Notes: generated from the sequence alone by a model not told the origin. A DNA stretch of 64,000 nt from Sphingomonas qomolangmaensis (GCF_024496245.1 NZ_CP101740.1:1983501-2047500); one strand, 5' to 3'. Positions 16,511-27,725 are shown, counted from the first letter of the stretch. Made by a program: numbers and translations.

Positions 16511-16843
16511 TTATTTGCGCTGCTTGCGCGCAGCGTAGCGCGCGTCGCGCGCCGCCTTCTTGTCGATTTCGGCCTGTTCGGCGTCCTTGGCGGCCTGTTC
16601 GATCGCGGCTTCGGCTTCGGCAGCCTTGGCGATCTTGTCGGCTTCGGCGGCTTCCTTGGCGGCGATCTTTTCGCGCTGGCGCTCGGCGGCGGCGGCTTCG
16701 CGGCGTTCGGCGGCAGCAAGGCGCTCGGCAACCACGGCCGGATCCATCGGCGGCTTGGCGCGCAGCTTTTCGAGCGCCTTTTCCTTGGCCTGCTTCGACA
16801 GGGCCTGGCGCTCTTGGAAATCGGGGGCTTTGTACGCACTCAT
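16511..16843 (-). CDS. DUF6481 family protein
   Basis: 110-aa highly charged, Ala/Lys/Glu/Arg-rich protein, predicted to be one long helix or coiled coil: MSAYKAPDFQERQALSKQAK at the start, then heptad-like runs such as AAERREAAAAERQREKI, ending ARYAARKQRK. This pattern matches DUF6481, a small family common in sphingomonads with no known function. ATG 16843 gives the family-like N-terminus; a TTG at 16852 closer to GGAG is the alternative. Cytoplasmic. It is separated from the downstream region by a poorly coding stretch. Confidence 0.72.
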   Translation of the reverse strand: MSAYKAPDFQERQALSKQAKEKALEKLRAKPPMDPAVVAERLAAAERREAAAAERQREKIAAKEAAEADKIAKAAEAEAAIEQAAKDAEQAEIDKKAARDARYAARKQRK

Positions 16844-16965
16844 GAGGGGCAATTCACTCCGTTGGTTCGAGGCCGCGCGCCGAGGATTCGAGCCGCGCTG
16901 GCGTCGAGCCGCGCCGCCCTAGGGCAATTCGGCAGCAATGTCGCCCCCACGCTGCGGGCAATTCA

Positions 16966-17733
16966 TCAGATTCCATCGGGCGCGATCGTCCGGCCCTGGG
17001 CTTCGATCCGCGTGGTCAGGTCGACGATGCAGCCGTCGACCACCCCGGCATCGGTGGCGCGCACCACGAAATTGGCACCGACCTTGCCCTCGCGGAAGAA
17101 GGGATAGCTGCCGATCGACACGCCGTCATGCGCCGCCTCGACCGTGCGCAGCAGCTCGGCGACCTCGCTTTCGGCGACCCAGCAGCCGATCGTCCGGCTC
17201 ACCACCGGGAGGCCGCCCTCGAGCGTGCCGGTGAGCGAATCGAGCATCTGCGCGGCGATGTGCGGCACGCCGGCGAGGATGAAGAGATCGCCGAAGCGAA
17301 TTCCCGGCGCGCCCGACATCGCGTTGGCGATCAGCTCGGCTCCTTGCGGCACACGCGCCATCCGCAGCCGCGCATCGGTGATGCCGCCGCGATCGGCGTA
17401 ATGCGCCTCGAGCATCGCGCGCGCCTCGGGATGGACCACCACCGGCACCCCCAATGCCTGCGCGATCGCGTCGACGGTGATGTCGTCATGCGTCGGGCCG
17501 ATGCCGCCGGTGGTGAAGCAATAATCGCAGCGGCTGCGCAGCGCATCGACCGCCTCGCCGATCGCCGCGGCGGTATCGCCGACGACGCGCACCTCGGCCA
17601 GCCGGATACCCTGCACATTCAGCCAGCTCGCCAGCTGCGCGACATTCTTGTCCTGCGTGCGGCCCGAGAGAATCTCGTCGCCGATCACCACCAGCCCTGC
17701 GGTCCAGATGCGTTCGCCCATGGCATCGCGCAT
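16966..17733 (-). CDS. CinA-like competence/damage-inducible protein (molybdopterin-binding domain)
   Basis: 255-aa protein with the MoCF_biosynth domain found in CinA: GLVVIGDEILSGRTQDKN near residues 14-31, FTTGGIGPTHDDITVDAIAQ in the middle and HIAAQMLDSLTGTLEGG towards the C-terminus. It corresponds to the N-terminal (COG1058) part of CinA only; the C-terminal nicotinamide-nucleotide amidase domain is absent, as in many alphaproteobacteria. Family members include ADP-ribose pyrophosphatases involved in nucleotide repair. ATG 17733 has GGAGG 10 nt upstream; ATG 17721 is an alternative. Divergent from map with about 50 nt between them. Confidence 0.87.
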   Translation of the reverse strand: MRDAMGERIWTAGLVVIGDEILSGRTQDKNVAQLASWLNVQGIRLAEVRVVGDTAAAIGEAVDALRSRCDYCFTTGGIGPTHDDITVDAIAQALGVPVVVHPEARAMLEAHYADRGGITDARLRMARVPQGAELIANAMSGAPGIRFGDLFILAGVPHIAAQMLDSLTGTLEGGLPVVSRTIGCWVAESEVAELLRTVEAAHDGVSIGSYPFFREGKVGANFVVRATDAGVVDGCIVDLTTRIEAQGRTIAPDGI

Positions 17734-17785
17734 AGCCCAGCCGCCTCCCCTCGCAAAGTCGGGCTTTGGGCGTTATGTGATGCGC

Positions 17786-19112
<1,327 letters not shown>

Positions 19113-19229
19113 ACCCACTGCGATTTGACGCGACGCAGCATCCTGTGAAAAGGAGAGCGCCGCGAAACATCCTTGCGCGACTCGTGCGCGCGACTTTGCG
19201 AACCGAACGAACCGAAAGGGAATGACACG

Positions 19230-20642
19230 ATGGCCACCGACGCCGGCGCAATTCTGAAGCGGATGAAGGAAGAAGAGATCGAGTGGGTCGATCTGCGCTT
19301 CACCGATCCCAAGGGCAAGTGGCAGCATCTGACGATGGTCGCGGGCCTGCTGGGCGAAGACGAGCTGACCGACGGCCTGATGTTCGACGGCTCCTCGATC
19401 GCCGGCTGGAAGGCGATCAACGAGAGCGACATGACGCTCATGCCCGATCTCGACGCGGTCTATACCGATCCGTTCTCGGCGACGCCGATGCTGATCATCT
19501 TCTGCGACGTCGTCGAGCCTTCGACCGGCGAGCTGTATGCGCGCGATCCGCGCTCGACCGCCAAGCGCGCCGAGGCGTATCTGAAGAACACCGGGATCGG
19601 CGACACCGTCTATGTCGGCCCCGAAGCCGAATTCTTCATGTTCGACGACGTCCGTTTCGAGAATGGCTACAACACCAGCTATTTCCAGATCGACGATATC
19701 GAGCTGCCGACCAACACCGGCCGCGTTTATGAAGCCGGCAACATGGGCCACCGCCCGCGCGCCAAGGGCGGCTATTTCCCCGTCGCGCCGGTCGACAGCG
19801 CGGTCGACATCCGCGCCGAGATGGTCTCGACGATGATCGAGATGGGCCTGCCTTGCGACAAGCACCACCACGAGGTCGCCGCCGCGCAGCACGAGCTCGG
19901 CCTCACCTTCGGCACGCTGACGCAGACCGCCGACCGGATGCAGATCTACAAGTATGTCGTGCACCAAGTCGCGCATGCCTATGGTAAGTCGGCGACGTTC
20001 ATGCCCAAGCCGATCAAGGAAGATAACGGCTCGGGGATGCACACGCATTTCTCGATCTGGAACGGCAAGGAGCCGTTGTTCGCGGGCAATGGCTATGCCG
20101 GCCTGTCCGAAATGTGCCTGTATTTCATCGGTGGCATCATCAAGCACGCCAAGGCGGTCAACGCCTTCACCAACCCGTCGACCAACAGCTACAAGCGGCT
20201 GGTGCCGGGCTATGAAGCGCCGGTGCTGCTCGCCTATTCGGCGCGCAACCGTTCGGCCTCGTGCCGCATTCCCTATGGCACTGGCCCCAAGTCGAAGCGC
20301 GTCGAGGTTCGCTTCCCCGATGCGCTGGCCAATCCCTATCTCGCTTACGCGGCGCTGATGATGGCGGGCCTCGACGGCATCCAGAACAAGATCCATCCGG
20401 GCGAAGCGATGGACAAGAACCTGTACGACCTGCCGCCCGCAGAGCTCGCCGAGGTTCCCACCGTCTGCGCGTCGCTGCGCGAGGCACTCGAGAGCCTGAC
20501 CGCCGATCATGACTTCCTGCTCAAGGGCGACGTGTTCAGCAAGGAGCAGATCGAGAGCTATATCGAGCTGAAGTACGAGGACGTGGCGCGCTGGGAAATG
20601 ACCCCGAGCCCCGTCGAGTACGACATGTACTACAGCGGCTGA
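19230..20642 (+). CDS. glnA: Type I glutamine synthetase
   Basis: 470-aa dodecameric glutamine synthetase that makes glutamine from glutamate, ammonia and ATP in the cytoplasm. Motifs: [18 protein letters not shown] (N-terminal latch region), [15 protein letters not shown], the ATP site [14 protein letters not shown], and the adenylylation loop [11 protein letters not shown] with the regulatory Tyr at about residue 399. ATG 19230 is preceded by GAAAGGGA. The upstream P-II gene and the inverted-repeat terminator just downstream define a glnBA operon. The adenylylation Tyr shows it belongs to the GlnE-regulated class. Confidence 0.97.
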   Translation: MATDAGAILKRMKEEEIEWVDLRFTDPKGKWQHLTMVAGLLGEDELTDGLMFDGSSIAGWKAINESDMTLMPDLDAVYTDPFSATPMLIIFCDVVEPSTGELYARDPRSTAKRAEAYLKNTGIGDTVYVGPEAEFFMFDDVRFENGYNTSYFQIDDIELPTNTGRVYEAGNMGHRPRAKGGYFPVAPVDSAVDIRAEMVSTMIEMGLPCDKHHHEVAAAQHELGLTFGTLTQTADRMQIYKYVVHQVAHAYGKSATFMPKPIKEDNGSGMHTHFSIWNGKEPLFAGNGYAGLSEMCLYFIGGIIKHAKAVNAFTNPSTNSYKRLVPGYEAPVLLAYSARNRSASCRIPYGTGPKSKRVEVRFPDALANPYLAYAALMMAGLDGIQNKIHPGEAMDKNLYDLPPAELAEVPTVCASLREALESLTADHDFLLKGDVFSKEQIESYIELKYEDVARWEMTPSPVEYDMYYSG

Positions 20643-20672
20643 GCGCGGCGTTGCCGTGACCGAACGATGAAG

Positions 20673-20704
20673 AGGGCGGCGGGAGCGATCCTGCCGCCCT
20701 TTTT
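20673..20704 (+). terminator. Intrinsic terminator after glnA
   Basis: Arms AGGGCGGCGGGA (20673-20684) and TCCTGCCGCCCT (20689-20700) pair over 12 bp with one G-U, with a 4-nt loop, and are followed directly by TTTTT. It lies 30 nt after the glnA stop. Confidence 0.88.
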
Positions 20705-20770
20705 GGTTTCGTACCGCCCCCTGCCCCGCTCGGGGTATCCTCGGCCCACCGCAGCCGTTAGGCTCACCCC

Positions 20771-22069
20771 ATGAAACGCCCCGCCCTCGCCGCGCTCGCC
20801 ATGCTCTTCGCCACCCCCGCCGCCGCGCAGACCGCGCCGCAGGTCGCGACGATGCGCCAGACCGTCGCCGCCGAAACCGCGCGCCACGAAGCGCTGCTCC
20901 AGAAGCTGGTCGAACAGAATTCGGGCACGCTCAACCTTCCCGGGGTTAAGGCGGTCGGCGACATGATGCGCGCCGAGTTCGAGCCGCTGGGCTTCAAGGT
21001 AGACTGGGTCGATCAATCGGCGGTCGAGCGCGCGGGGCATCTGGTCGCGACGCACAAGGGCAATGGCCGCGGCAAGCGCATCCTGATGATCGGCCATCTC
21101 GATACGGTGTTCGAACCGACCTCGCCGTTTCAAACCTACAAGGTCGAGGGTCGCCGCGCGGTCGGGCCGGGGGTCGGCGACGACAAGGGCGGGATGGTCG
21201 TGATCGTCGCGGCGTTGCGCGCGATGCAGGCGGCAGGCACGCTCAAGGACGCCGACATCACCGTCGTGCTGACCGGCGACGAAGAACGCACCGGACGGCC
21301 TGCAATCCAGGCCCGCGAGGCGCTGATCGCGGCGGGCAAGGCGAGCGACGTCGCGCTCGAATATGAAGGCCTCGCGGTCGAGGGCGGCACCGAATATGGC
21401 ACCGTCGCGCGGCGCAGCTCGACCAGCTGGGAATTGCGCACCAGCGGCAAGACCGGGCATTCGAGCGGGGTGTTCGGCAAGGCTTTGGGCTATGGCGCGA
21501 TCTACGAGATGGCGCGGATCCTCGACGGCTTCCGCCGCGAATTGCCCGAACCCAACCTGACCTACAATGTCGGCGTGCTGGCGGGCGGCACCCCCGCCGC
21601 GATCGACGCCGCCGGGGTCACCGCGACGGGCAGCGGCAAGACCAACATCGTCGCCGAAGCCGCGATCGCGCGCGGCGACCTTCGCACGCTGACGCCGCAG
21701 CAGGACAAATCGGTACGCGCCAAGATGGCGACGATCGTCGCCGCGCATCTGCCGCAGACCGGCGCGACGCTTACCTTCTTCGACGGTATGCCACCGATGG
21801 CGCCGAGCGCGGGCAACCGTGCGCTGCTGGCGACGCTCAACACGGTCAATCGCGACCTGAAGCTTCCCGAAATGCCCGAATACGACCCCGCCAAGCGCGG
21901 CGCCGCTGATTCGGGCTGGGTCGCCGCCGACGTACCGACGCTCGCGGGGCTCGGCGCGGTGGGCGGCGCGGCGCATGCCGAGGGCGAATGGCTCGACCTC
22001 GACAGCCTGCCGAGACAAGCGCTGCGCAATGCGGCGTTCCTGACGCGGTTGGCGGGGGAGAAGCGCTGA
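20771..22069 (+). CDS. Exported M20-family metallopeptidase (glutamate carboxypeptidase-like)
   Basis: 432-aa M20/M25/M40 metallohydrolase with a signal peptide (MKRPALAALAMLFATPAAAQ), hence periplasmic. Zinc-site motifs: MIGHLDTVFEP (His and Asp), GPGVGDDKGGMV (bridging Asp), TGDEERTGRPA (catalytic Glu and ligand) and VGGAAHAEGEW near the C-terminus. Family members cleave C-terminal glutamate or small peptides. Complete length. It starts 129 nt after glnA behind the terminator and so should have its own promoter. Exact substrate unknown. Confidence 0.9.
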   Translation: MKRPALAALAMLFATPAAAQTAPQVATMRQTVAAETARHEALLQKLVEQNSGTLNLPGVKAVGDMMRAEFEPLGFKVDWVDQSAVERAGHLVATHKGNGRGKRILMIGHLDTVFEPTSPFQTYKVEGRRAVGPGVGDDKGGMVVIVAALRAMQAAGTLKDADITVVLTGDEERTGRPAIQAREALIAAGKASDVALEYEGLAVEGGTEYGTVARRSSTSWELRTSGKTGHSSGVFGKALGYGAIYEMARILDGFRRELPEPNLTYNVGVLAGGTPAAIDAAGVTATGSGKTNIVAEAAIARGDLRTLTPQQDKSVRAKMATIVAAHLPQTGATLTFFDGMPPMAPSAGNRALLATLNTVNRDLKLPEMPEYDPAKRGAADSGWVAADVPTLAGLGAVGGAAHAEGEWLDLDSLPRQALRNAAFLTRLAGEKR

Positions 22070-22081
22070 ACGGCCCCCACC

Positions 22082-22229
22082 CCCTCCGTTCGTGCTGAGT
22101 AGCGACCGAGTAGCCCACAGGGCGTATCGAGGGCGCGTATCGAAGCACCTGCCCGACAACGGTCCTTCGATACGCCGCTTCGATACGCTGCTGCGCAGCT
22201 ACTCGGCGGCTACTCACGACGAACGGGGG
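22082..22229. repeat. Intergenic palindromic repeat, CGTTCGTGCTGAGTAG family
   Basis: Imperfect long inverted repeat between converging genes. Outer arms CCCCTCCGTTCGTGCTGAGT and the near-complement CTACTCACGACGAACGGGGG flank inner segments that repeat TCGATACG-type blocks. A shorter relative is at 59874-59961. It can fold into a long hairpin and may serve as a bidirectional terminator. Confidence 0.8.
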
Positions 22230-22239
22230 TGTTGCTGAC

Positions 22240-23220
22240 TCACGGCAGCAACACCGTGCTCCCCGTCGTCTCCCCAGCTTCGATCGCACGATGCGCCTGC
22301 GCGACATCGGCCAGCGCAAAGCTCTGTCCGATATGCGCCGCGATCGCGCCGTCGCGCAGCATCGCGAACACCCGGTCGGCGGCCTGCTGCCGCGCATGTT
22401 GCGTCGTCGCATAGTCGAACAGCGTCGGGCGGGTGACGAACAGCGACCCCTTCGCCGCCAGCACCCCCAGATTAACGCCATCGACCGCACCGCTGGCATT
22501 GCCATAACTGACGATCAACCCCCGCCGCGCCGCGCTGTCGAGCGAGGCGGCCCAGGTCGCCTTGCCGACCCCGTCGAACACCACCGGCACGCCGGCGCCA
22601 TCGGTGATCGCGCGCACCCGCGCGGCGATGTCCTCGCTGCGGTGGAGGACGACATGATCGGCACCCGCCTGGCGCGCCTGGTCGGCCTTCGCCTCGCTAC
22701 CCACCACGCCGATCACCGTGGCGCCGATCGCCTTGAGCCAGCCGACCAGCAGCAGCCCCACTCCGCCCGCGGCGGCATGGACCAGCACCGCCTGCCCGGC
22801 CTGCACCTTCGCGCATTGCTCGATCAGGAACCACGCGGTGGCGCCTTTCAGCATCAGCGCCGCCGCGTTGGTATCGGCGATATCGTCGGGCAGCCGGACC
22901 AACTGATCGACCGCGACATTGCGCGCGGTCGCATAGGCCCCGCGCGCCGGACTGAAGGTGCCCACGCGGTCGCCGATCGCAAAGCCCTCGACGCCCCCGC
23001 CCAGCGCCTCGATCACCCCGGCACCCTCGGCACCCAGCACCGCAGGAAATTCGACCGGGTACAGCCCGCCGCGATGATAGGTGTCGATATAGTTCAGCCC
23101 GATCGCGGTGGCGCGCAGCCGCACCTCGCCCACGGCGGGGGGCGGCAGGCCGACCTGCGTCCATTCGAACGCATCGGGACCGCCGGTGGCGGCAAGCCGC
23201 TGGACCCAGGCGGCGCTCAT
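22240..23220 (-). CDS. NADPH:quinone oxidoreductase (zeta-crystallin-like)
   Basis: 326-aa medium-chain dehydrogenase/reductase without structural zinc. Family features: GLNYIDTYHRGGLYPVEFPA near residues 42-61, LGAEGAGVIEALG, the nucleotide fold HAAAGGVGLLLVGWLK, and VGSEAKADQARQAGADHV. Such enzymes reduce quinones with NADPH and protect against redox-active compounds. ATG 23220 overlaps the stop of the upstream SDR gene (ATGA), so the two are co-translated. The gene converges with the M20 peptidase across a palindromic repeat. Confidence 0.9.
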   Translation of the reverse strand: MSAAWVQRLAATGGPDAFEWTQVGLPPPAVGEVRLRATAIGLNYIDTYHRGGLYPVEFPAVLGAEGAGVIEALGGGVEGFAIGDRVGTFSPARGAYATARNVAVDQLVRLPDDIADTNAAALMLKGATAWFLIEQCAKVQAGQAVLVHAAAGGVGLLLVGWLKAIGATVIGVVGSEAKADQARQAGADHVVLHRSEDIAARVRAITDGAGVPVVFDGVGKATWAASLDSAARRGLIVSYGNASGAVDGVNLGVLAAKGSLFVTRPTLFDYATTQHARQQAADRVFAMLRDGAIAAHIGQSFALADVAQAHRAIEAGETTGSTVLLP

Positions 23221-23966
23221 GCCGGCTGCCCGTTCGATGCCGACAGCCCGCCATCGACCGGCAGCGTCACCCCCGAGATGAAGCCCGCATCGTCGCTGGC
23301 GAGGAAGGCGATCGCCGCCGCCAGATCCTCGGGTTCGCCGATCCGGCCGAGCGGGATACGCTCGACGAAACTCGCCACGGTCTTTTCGTCCATATAGTCC
23401 TCGGTCATGCCTGTCCGGGTGAAGGTAGGCGCGACCGCGTTGACTCGCACGCCCTGTTTGCCGTGATCGAGCGCCATCGCGCGGGTGAGGTTGGTGACCG
23501 CGCCTTTCGAGGCGTTGTACGCAGCCTTCTCCCAATCGCCGCCCAGCCCCGAAACCGATCCGGTGTTGACGATCGATCCCCTGGCGGTTGCCAGATACGG
23601 CATCGCGTGTCGCGACAGCGCATAGACGCCGAGCACGTTGACCCGCAGCACGCGTTCGAAATCGGCGGGGCTGGTCTTGGTGATCGATCCTTCGGGCGCG
23701 ACCCCGGCATTGTTGACCAGCACGTCGATCCCCCCGAAGCGCGCGCCCGCCGCTTCGGCAATGTTCTTGCAAGCGGCATCGTCGCCCACATCGGCGACGT
23801 GGCACAGCACCCGATCGCCATCGGCGAACGCCGTGTGCAGCGCGTCGCGCTCGATATCGACCGCGACGAGGTTCGCCCCTTCGGCGAGGAACCGCTCGGC
23901 GGTCGCCTTGCCGATTCCCGATGCGGCGCCGGTGACGATCACCGTCTTGCCCTGAAATCGCGTCAT
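23217..23966 (-). CDS. Short-chain dehydrogenase/reductase
   Basis: 249-aa classical SDR. Cofactor motif TGAASGIG at about residues 12-19, NNAG motif in DVLVNNAGVAPEG, catalytic YNASKG, and a Rossmann acidic residue (VAVDIERD) after strand 2 that favours NAD(H). The C-terminus FISGVTLPVDGGLSASNGQP is typical. ATG 23966 is chosen because GGAG lies 6 nt upstream; a second ATG four codons earlier would sit on the ribosome binding site. First gene of an operon with the quinone oxidoreductase and divergent from an aldehyde dehydrogenase 115 nt away, suggesting a shared catabolic or detoxification role. Substrate unknown. Confidence 0.9.
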   Translation of the reverse strand: MTRFQGKTVIVTGAASGIGKATAERFLAEGANLVAVDIERDALHTAFADGDRVLCHVADVGDDAACKNIAEAAGARFGGIDVLVNNAGVAPEGSITKTSPADFERVLRVNVLGVYALSRHAMPYLATARGSIVNTGSVSGLGGDWEKAAYNASKGAVTNLTRAMALDHGKQGVRVNAVAPTFTRTGMTEDYMDEKTVASFVERIPLGRIGEPEDLAAAIAFLASDDAGFISGVTLPVDGGLSASNGQPA

Positions 23967-24081
23967 GCCATTCTCCAATAGTCGTTTGCGCCCAAACGCG
24001 GCGGGACGGTTTCGGGTTGCAACGCTTCGCCGCGCTCGCCATCGTCGGTCGCGTACCCGATATTCAAAAAGGATGGCGAGG

Positions 24082-25506
24082 ATGCGCGATTACCTGAAGC
24101 ATTATATCGACGGCGCCTGGGTCGATAGCGACGGCGGCAGGCTGCACGAAGTGATCAATCCCGCCACCGAACAGCCTTGCAGCCGGATCACGCTCGGCAC
24201 CACAGCCGATTTCGATGCCGCGGTCGCCGCCGCGCGGCAAGCGTTCGAGCGCTTCGGTCGCAGCAGCGTCGACGAGCGGATCGCGCTGCTCGAGGCGATC
24301 ATGGTAGAATACAAGGCCCGCGCCGGCGAGCTTGCCGAAGCGATCGCGCTCGAAATGGGCTGCCCGATCTCGGTCGCGCGGACCGCGCAGGTCGGGTCGG
24401 GGATCGGCCACCTCGCCGCGGCGATCCAGGCGCTGCGCGACTTCACCTTCGAAGAGACGATCAACACCAGCATCGTGGTGCACGAGCCGATCGGCGTCGT
24501 CGCGCTGATCACGCCCTGGAACTGGCCACTCAACCAGATCGTCGCCAAGGTCGCGCCCGCGCTCGCGGCGGGCAATACGATGATCCTCAAGCCGTCGGAG
24601 GAAGCGCCGGCGTGCGCGGCGATCTTCGCCGAAGTGCTCGATGCGGCGGGGGTGCCCGCCGGGGTGTTCAACCTGGTCAATGGCGACGGCGCAGGCGTCG
24701 GCGCGGCGCTGTCGGCGCATCCGGGGATCGACATGGTCAGCTTCACCGGATCGACGCGCGCGGGCATCATGGTCGCCAAGAGCGCCGCCGACACCGTCAA
24801 GCGGGTGCATCAGGAACTCGGCGGCAAGGCGCCCTCGGTCGTGCTCGACAGCGCCGACATGACCAAGGCGGTGCCCGGCACGCTGATGGCGGTGCTGCTC
24901 AATTCGGGGCAAAGCTGCATCGCCCCCACGCGGCTGCTGGTGCCCGCGGCGCGGCAGGACGAGGCGGTAGCGATTGCCAAGCAAATGATGGCAGCCACCA
25001 AGACCGGCGACCCGATGACCGAGGGGCGGCACATCGGCCCGCTGGTCAACCAGGCGCAGTTCGACAAGGTGCAGGCGCTGATCGCGGCTGGGATCGCCGA
25101 AGGCGCGACGCTCGAAGCAGGTGGCCCCGGCCGCCCCGAGGGCATCGACACCGGCTATTATGTGCGCCCCACCCTGTTCTCGAACGTCACCAACGCCATG
25201 ACGATCGCGCGCGAGGAAATCTTCGGCCCGGTGGTGACGATCATCCCCTATGACAGCGAGGAGGACGCGATCCGCGTCGCCAACGACACCGCCTATGGCC
25301 TGTCGGCGGTACTGTTCGGCGATCGCGACGGCATCGCGCGCGTCGCACCGCGGCTGCGCGCAGGGATGGTGTACGTCAATGGCGGCCAGCCCGATCCGAG
25401 TGTGCCCTTCGGCGGCTACAAGCAATCGGGCAATGGCCGCGAATATGGCAAGTTCGGCTTGGCCGAATTCATGGAAGTGAAGTCGGTGGTCGGGGTGCTG
25501 GCCTGA
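24082..25506 (+). CDS. NAD(P)-dependent aldehyde dehydrogenase
   Basis: 474-aa aldehyde dehydrogenase superfamily enzyme that oxidises aldehydes to acids. All landmarks are present: TPWNWPLNQIVAKVAPALAA, KPSEEAP, FTGSTRAGIMV, general base Glu in HQELGGKAPS, nucleophile Cys in NSGQSCIAPTRLL, and EIFGPVVTIIPYDSEEDAI. ATG 24082 (MRDYLKHYIDGAWVDSDGG) has AAGGA 8 nt upstream; ATG 24073 would lie on that site. Divergent from the SDR/quinone oxidoreductase pair, with which it may share regulation. Confidence 0.93.
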   Translation: MRDYLKHYIDGAWVDSDGGRLHEVINPATEQPCSRITLGTTADFDAAVAAARQAFERFGRSSVDERIALLEAIMVEYKARAGELAEAIALEMGCPISVARTAQVGSGIGHLAAAIQALRDFTFEETINTSIVVHEPIGVVALITPWNWPLNQIVAKVAPALAAGNTMILKPSEEAPACAAIFAEVLDAAGVPAGVFNLVNGDGAGVGAALSAHPGIDMVSFTGSTRAGIMVAKSAADTVKRVHQELGGKAPSVVLDSADMTKAVPGTLMAVLLNSGQSCIAPTRLLVPAARQDEAVAIAKQMMAATKTGDPMTEGRHIGPLVNQAQFDKVQALIAAGIAEGATLEAGGPGRPEGIDTGYYVRPTLFSNVTNAMTIAREEIFGPVVTIIPYDSEEDAIRVANDTAYGLSAVLFGDRDGIARVAPRLRAGMVYVNGGQPDPSVPFGGYKQSGNGREYGKFGLAEFMEVKSVVGVLA

Positions 25507-25561
25507 GCCGGGCGGCGGCTCCCGCCAGACCGGGCGCCGCCGCCACCGACATGCCGGCGTT

Positions 25562-25894
25562 TCAGCCGAGCAATTCTTCGAGAAACGACTTTTTGCGCTT
25601 CTTGCCGTGATAGCGATCATCGTCGCGATACCCGCCGCTTCCGCTCCACGGATTGCCCTGCGGCTGCTGATAAGAAGGCTGCTGCGGCGGCGGCGGTGCA
25701 TAGCTCTGCTGCGGCGCGGCAGGGGCCTGTTCGGCGGCGCTGCGCTCGATGATCTTGTCCAGCTCGCCGCGATCGAGCCAGACGCCGCGGCAGGTGGGGC
25801 AATAATCGATCTCGATCCCATGGCGCTCGGCCATGGCGAGCGGCGTCTTGCAAACGGGGCATGGCATCCCGGCAACGGCTTCGGCTGAACGCAT
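25562..25894 (-). CDS. TFIIB-type zinc-ribbon protein
   Basis: 110-aa protein with an N-terminal zinc ribbon: CPVCKTPL at about residues 12-19 and DYCPTCRGVWLDRGELDKII, giving the CxxC...CxxC arrangement of the zf-TFIIB domain. The middle is a low-complexity Pro/Gln/Tyr-rich linker and the C-terminus is basic then hydrophobic (GKKRKKSFLEELLG). Function in this family is unknown. It converges with the aldehyde dehydrogenase gene. Confidence 0.85.
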   Translation of the reverse strand: MRSAEAVAGMPCPVCKTPLAMAERHGIEIDYCPTCRGVWLDRGELDKIIERSAAEQAPAAPQQSYAPPPPQQPSYQQPQGNPWSGSGGYRDDDRYHGKKRKKSFLEELLG

Positions 25895-25949
25895 CGAACT
25901 CTCCTGTTAATGAACGGTCGATATGGGGTATCGGGCGGACCTGCGCAAA

Positions 25950-27725
25950 TCAGCTGACCGGCCACACCCACAGGATCATCGGTGTGCCCACCAGCAGCAC
26001 CAGCACCGACAGCGGCGCGCCCAGCCGCGCATAATCGCCGAAGCGATAGCCCCCCGGGCCCATCACCAGCGTGTTGCACTGGTGGCCGATCGGGGTGAGG
26101 AAATCGCAGCCGGCGCCCACCGCGGTGGCCATCAGGAAAGGTTCGGGACGGTAGCCCAGGCTCGCGGCGAAGGTCGCGGCGATCGGCGCCATGACCAGCA
26201 CCGTCGCTGCGTTGTTGAGGAACGGCGTCACCGCCATCGCCGCCGCCAGGATCAGCGCCACCGCGCCCCAGGGCGGCAACGTTACCGCGACCCCCGACAG
26301 CCACTGGCCGATCAGGTCGCTGGTACCGGTGGTGCGCAGCGTGTCCGATACCGGAATCAGCGCGCCGAGCATGATCAGGATCGGCCATTCGATATGGTTG
26401 TACGCCTCGCGGATCGGCATCGCGCCGGTCGCCAGAATCACACCCGCGGCGCAGAAGAACGCGACCGCAACGGGGACATAGCCGAGCGCGGTCGCGAGCA
26501 TCGCCACCGCCAGGATGCCGATCGGCAGCAGCGACTTGCGGCCATTGCCCAGCCGGATCGTCCGTTCGGCTAGCGGCAGGCAGCCGAGCTCGCGCATCCG
26601 ATCGGGGAGGATGGTCAGCGGCCCCTGCAGCACCAGCACGTCGCCCGCGCGCAGCGTGGTGTTGGCAAGGCGGCGGGTCAGCCGCTCGCCCTGGCGCGAC
26701 ACTGCGATCAGGTTGACGCCATAGCGCTGGCGCAGCAGCAGCCGGCCCGCAGTGCGCCCGATCAGCGGCGAATCGACGTTGATCACCGCCTCGATCACCC
26801 CGACCTCGTCGCTTTCGGTGCCTTCGGGGCCATCGCGATGATGCCCCTCGAGCTCGAGCCGGTCGCCGGCGATGACGCGCTCGAGGCTGTCGGGGGCGCC
26901 GCCCAGGATCAGCGTGTCGTCCTCGTGCAGCTCCATCGCATCGTTGGGCATCGTCCGCAGACCGTTTCGGAGCAACGCGGTGACGGTGATCTCATGCTCG
27001 TGGCGCTCGACGAAGTCGCCCACAGTTTCGCCGATCGCGGGCGATTTGGGAGCGATCGTCGCTTCGGTGACGTAGCTGTTGATGTCGAGCGATTCACCCA
27101 TCGTCGCGGCGCCGCGCCGGTCGCTCGGCAGCAGCCGATAGGCGAAGAACAGATAGATCAGCCCCATCACCGCGAGCACCGCGCCGACGGGTAGATAATC
27201 GAACATCTCGAACGGCTGGCCGGTAATCTCCTCGCGCACCCGGCTGACGATGACGTTGGGCGATGTGCCGACCAGCGTCATCAGCCCGCCGAGCAGTGAC
27301 GCGAACGCCATCGGCATCAGGAAGGCCGAGGGCGATACCTGCGACTTCTTGGCCATCTGGAACGCCACTGGCATCATCATTGCCAGCGCCCCGATATTCT
27401 TGACCAGCCCCGAGGCGAGCCCGACGGTGCCGGTGAGCAGCAGCAACTGGCTCCGCACGCTGGTGACGCGTTTCTGCAGGAAGCCCATCGTCGTCTCGAC
27501 CACCCCCGATCGCTGGACCGCGCCCGAAATCACCAGCGCCGACCCGACGATGATGACGATGTCGTCCGAAAAGCCGGTAAAGGCCTGATCGGGGCTGACG
27601 ATTCCGACCGCGAGCGCCGCCATCAGCGCGATGATCGCGACCAGATCGTAGCGCAGTTTCCCCCAGATGAAGAGGCCCATCATGCCGAGCAGGACCGCAA
27701 CCGACAGGATCTGAGGAAGGGTCAT
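25950..27725 (-). CDS. SLC13/DASS-family permease with two RCK_C domains
   Basis: 591-aa inner-membrane transporter of the divalent anion:sodium symporter type. Transmembrane blocks at both ends (for example LSVAVLLGMMGLFIWGKLRY at the start and GAVALILAAAMAVTPFLNNA near the end) flank a central cytoplasmic region holding two TrkA-C (RCK_C) domains (around VTALLRNGLRTMPNDAMELH and NLIAVSRQGERLTRRLANTT). The motifs NIGALAMMMPVA and LVGTSPNVIVS are typical of the family. It transports di-/tricarboxylates, sulfate or similar anions; which one cannot be told. Confidence 0.9.
   Translation of the reverse strand: MTLPQILSVAVLLGMMGLFIWGKLRYDLVAIIALMAALAVGIVSPDQAFTGFSDDIVIIVGSALVISGAVQRSGVVETTMGFLQKRVTSVRSQLLLLTGTVGLASGLVKNIGALAMMMPVAFQMAKKSQVSPSAFLMPMAFASLLGGLMTLVGTSPNVIVSRVREEITGQPFEMFDYLPVGAVLAVMGLIYLFFAYRLLPSDRRGAATMGESLDINSYVTEATIAPKSPAIGETVGDFVERHEHEITVTALLRNGLRTMPNDAMELHEDDTLILGGAPDSLERVIAGDRLELEGHHRDGPEGTESDEVGVIEAVINVDSPLIGRTAGRLLLRQRYGVNLIAVSRQGERLTRRLANTTLRAGDVLVLQGPLTILPDRMRELGCLPLAERTIRLGNGRKSLLPIGILAVAMLATALGYVPVAVAFFCAAGVILATGAMPIREAYNHIEWPILIMLGALIPVSDTLRTTGTSDLIGQWLSGVAVTLPPWGAVALILAAAMAVTPFLNNAATVLVMAPIAATFAASLGYRPEPFLMATAVGAGCDFLTPIGHQCNTLVMGPGGYRFGDYARLGAPLSVLVLLVGTPMILWVWPVS

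Noticed and set aside
22082..22229. Possible CRISPR or tandem repeat
   Set aside because: The repeats are inverted and irregular in length with no spacers; they match a palindromic intergenic element.
24064..26388. Open frame of 774 codons opposite the aldehyde dehydrogenase and neighbouring genes
   Set aside because: Crosses three real genes and their gaps in antisense; no family-like sequence.
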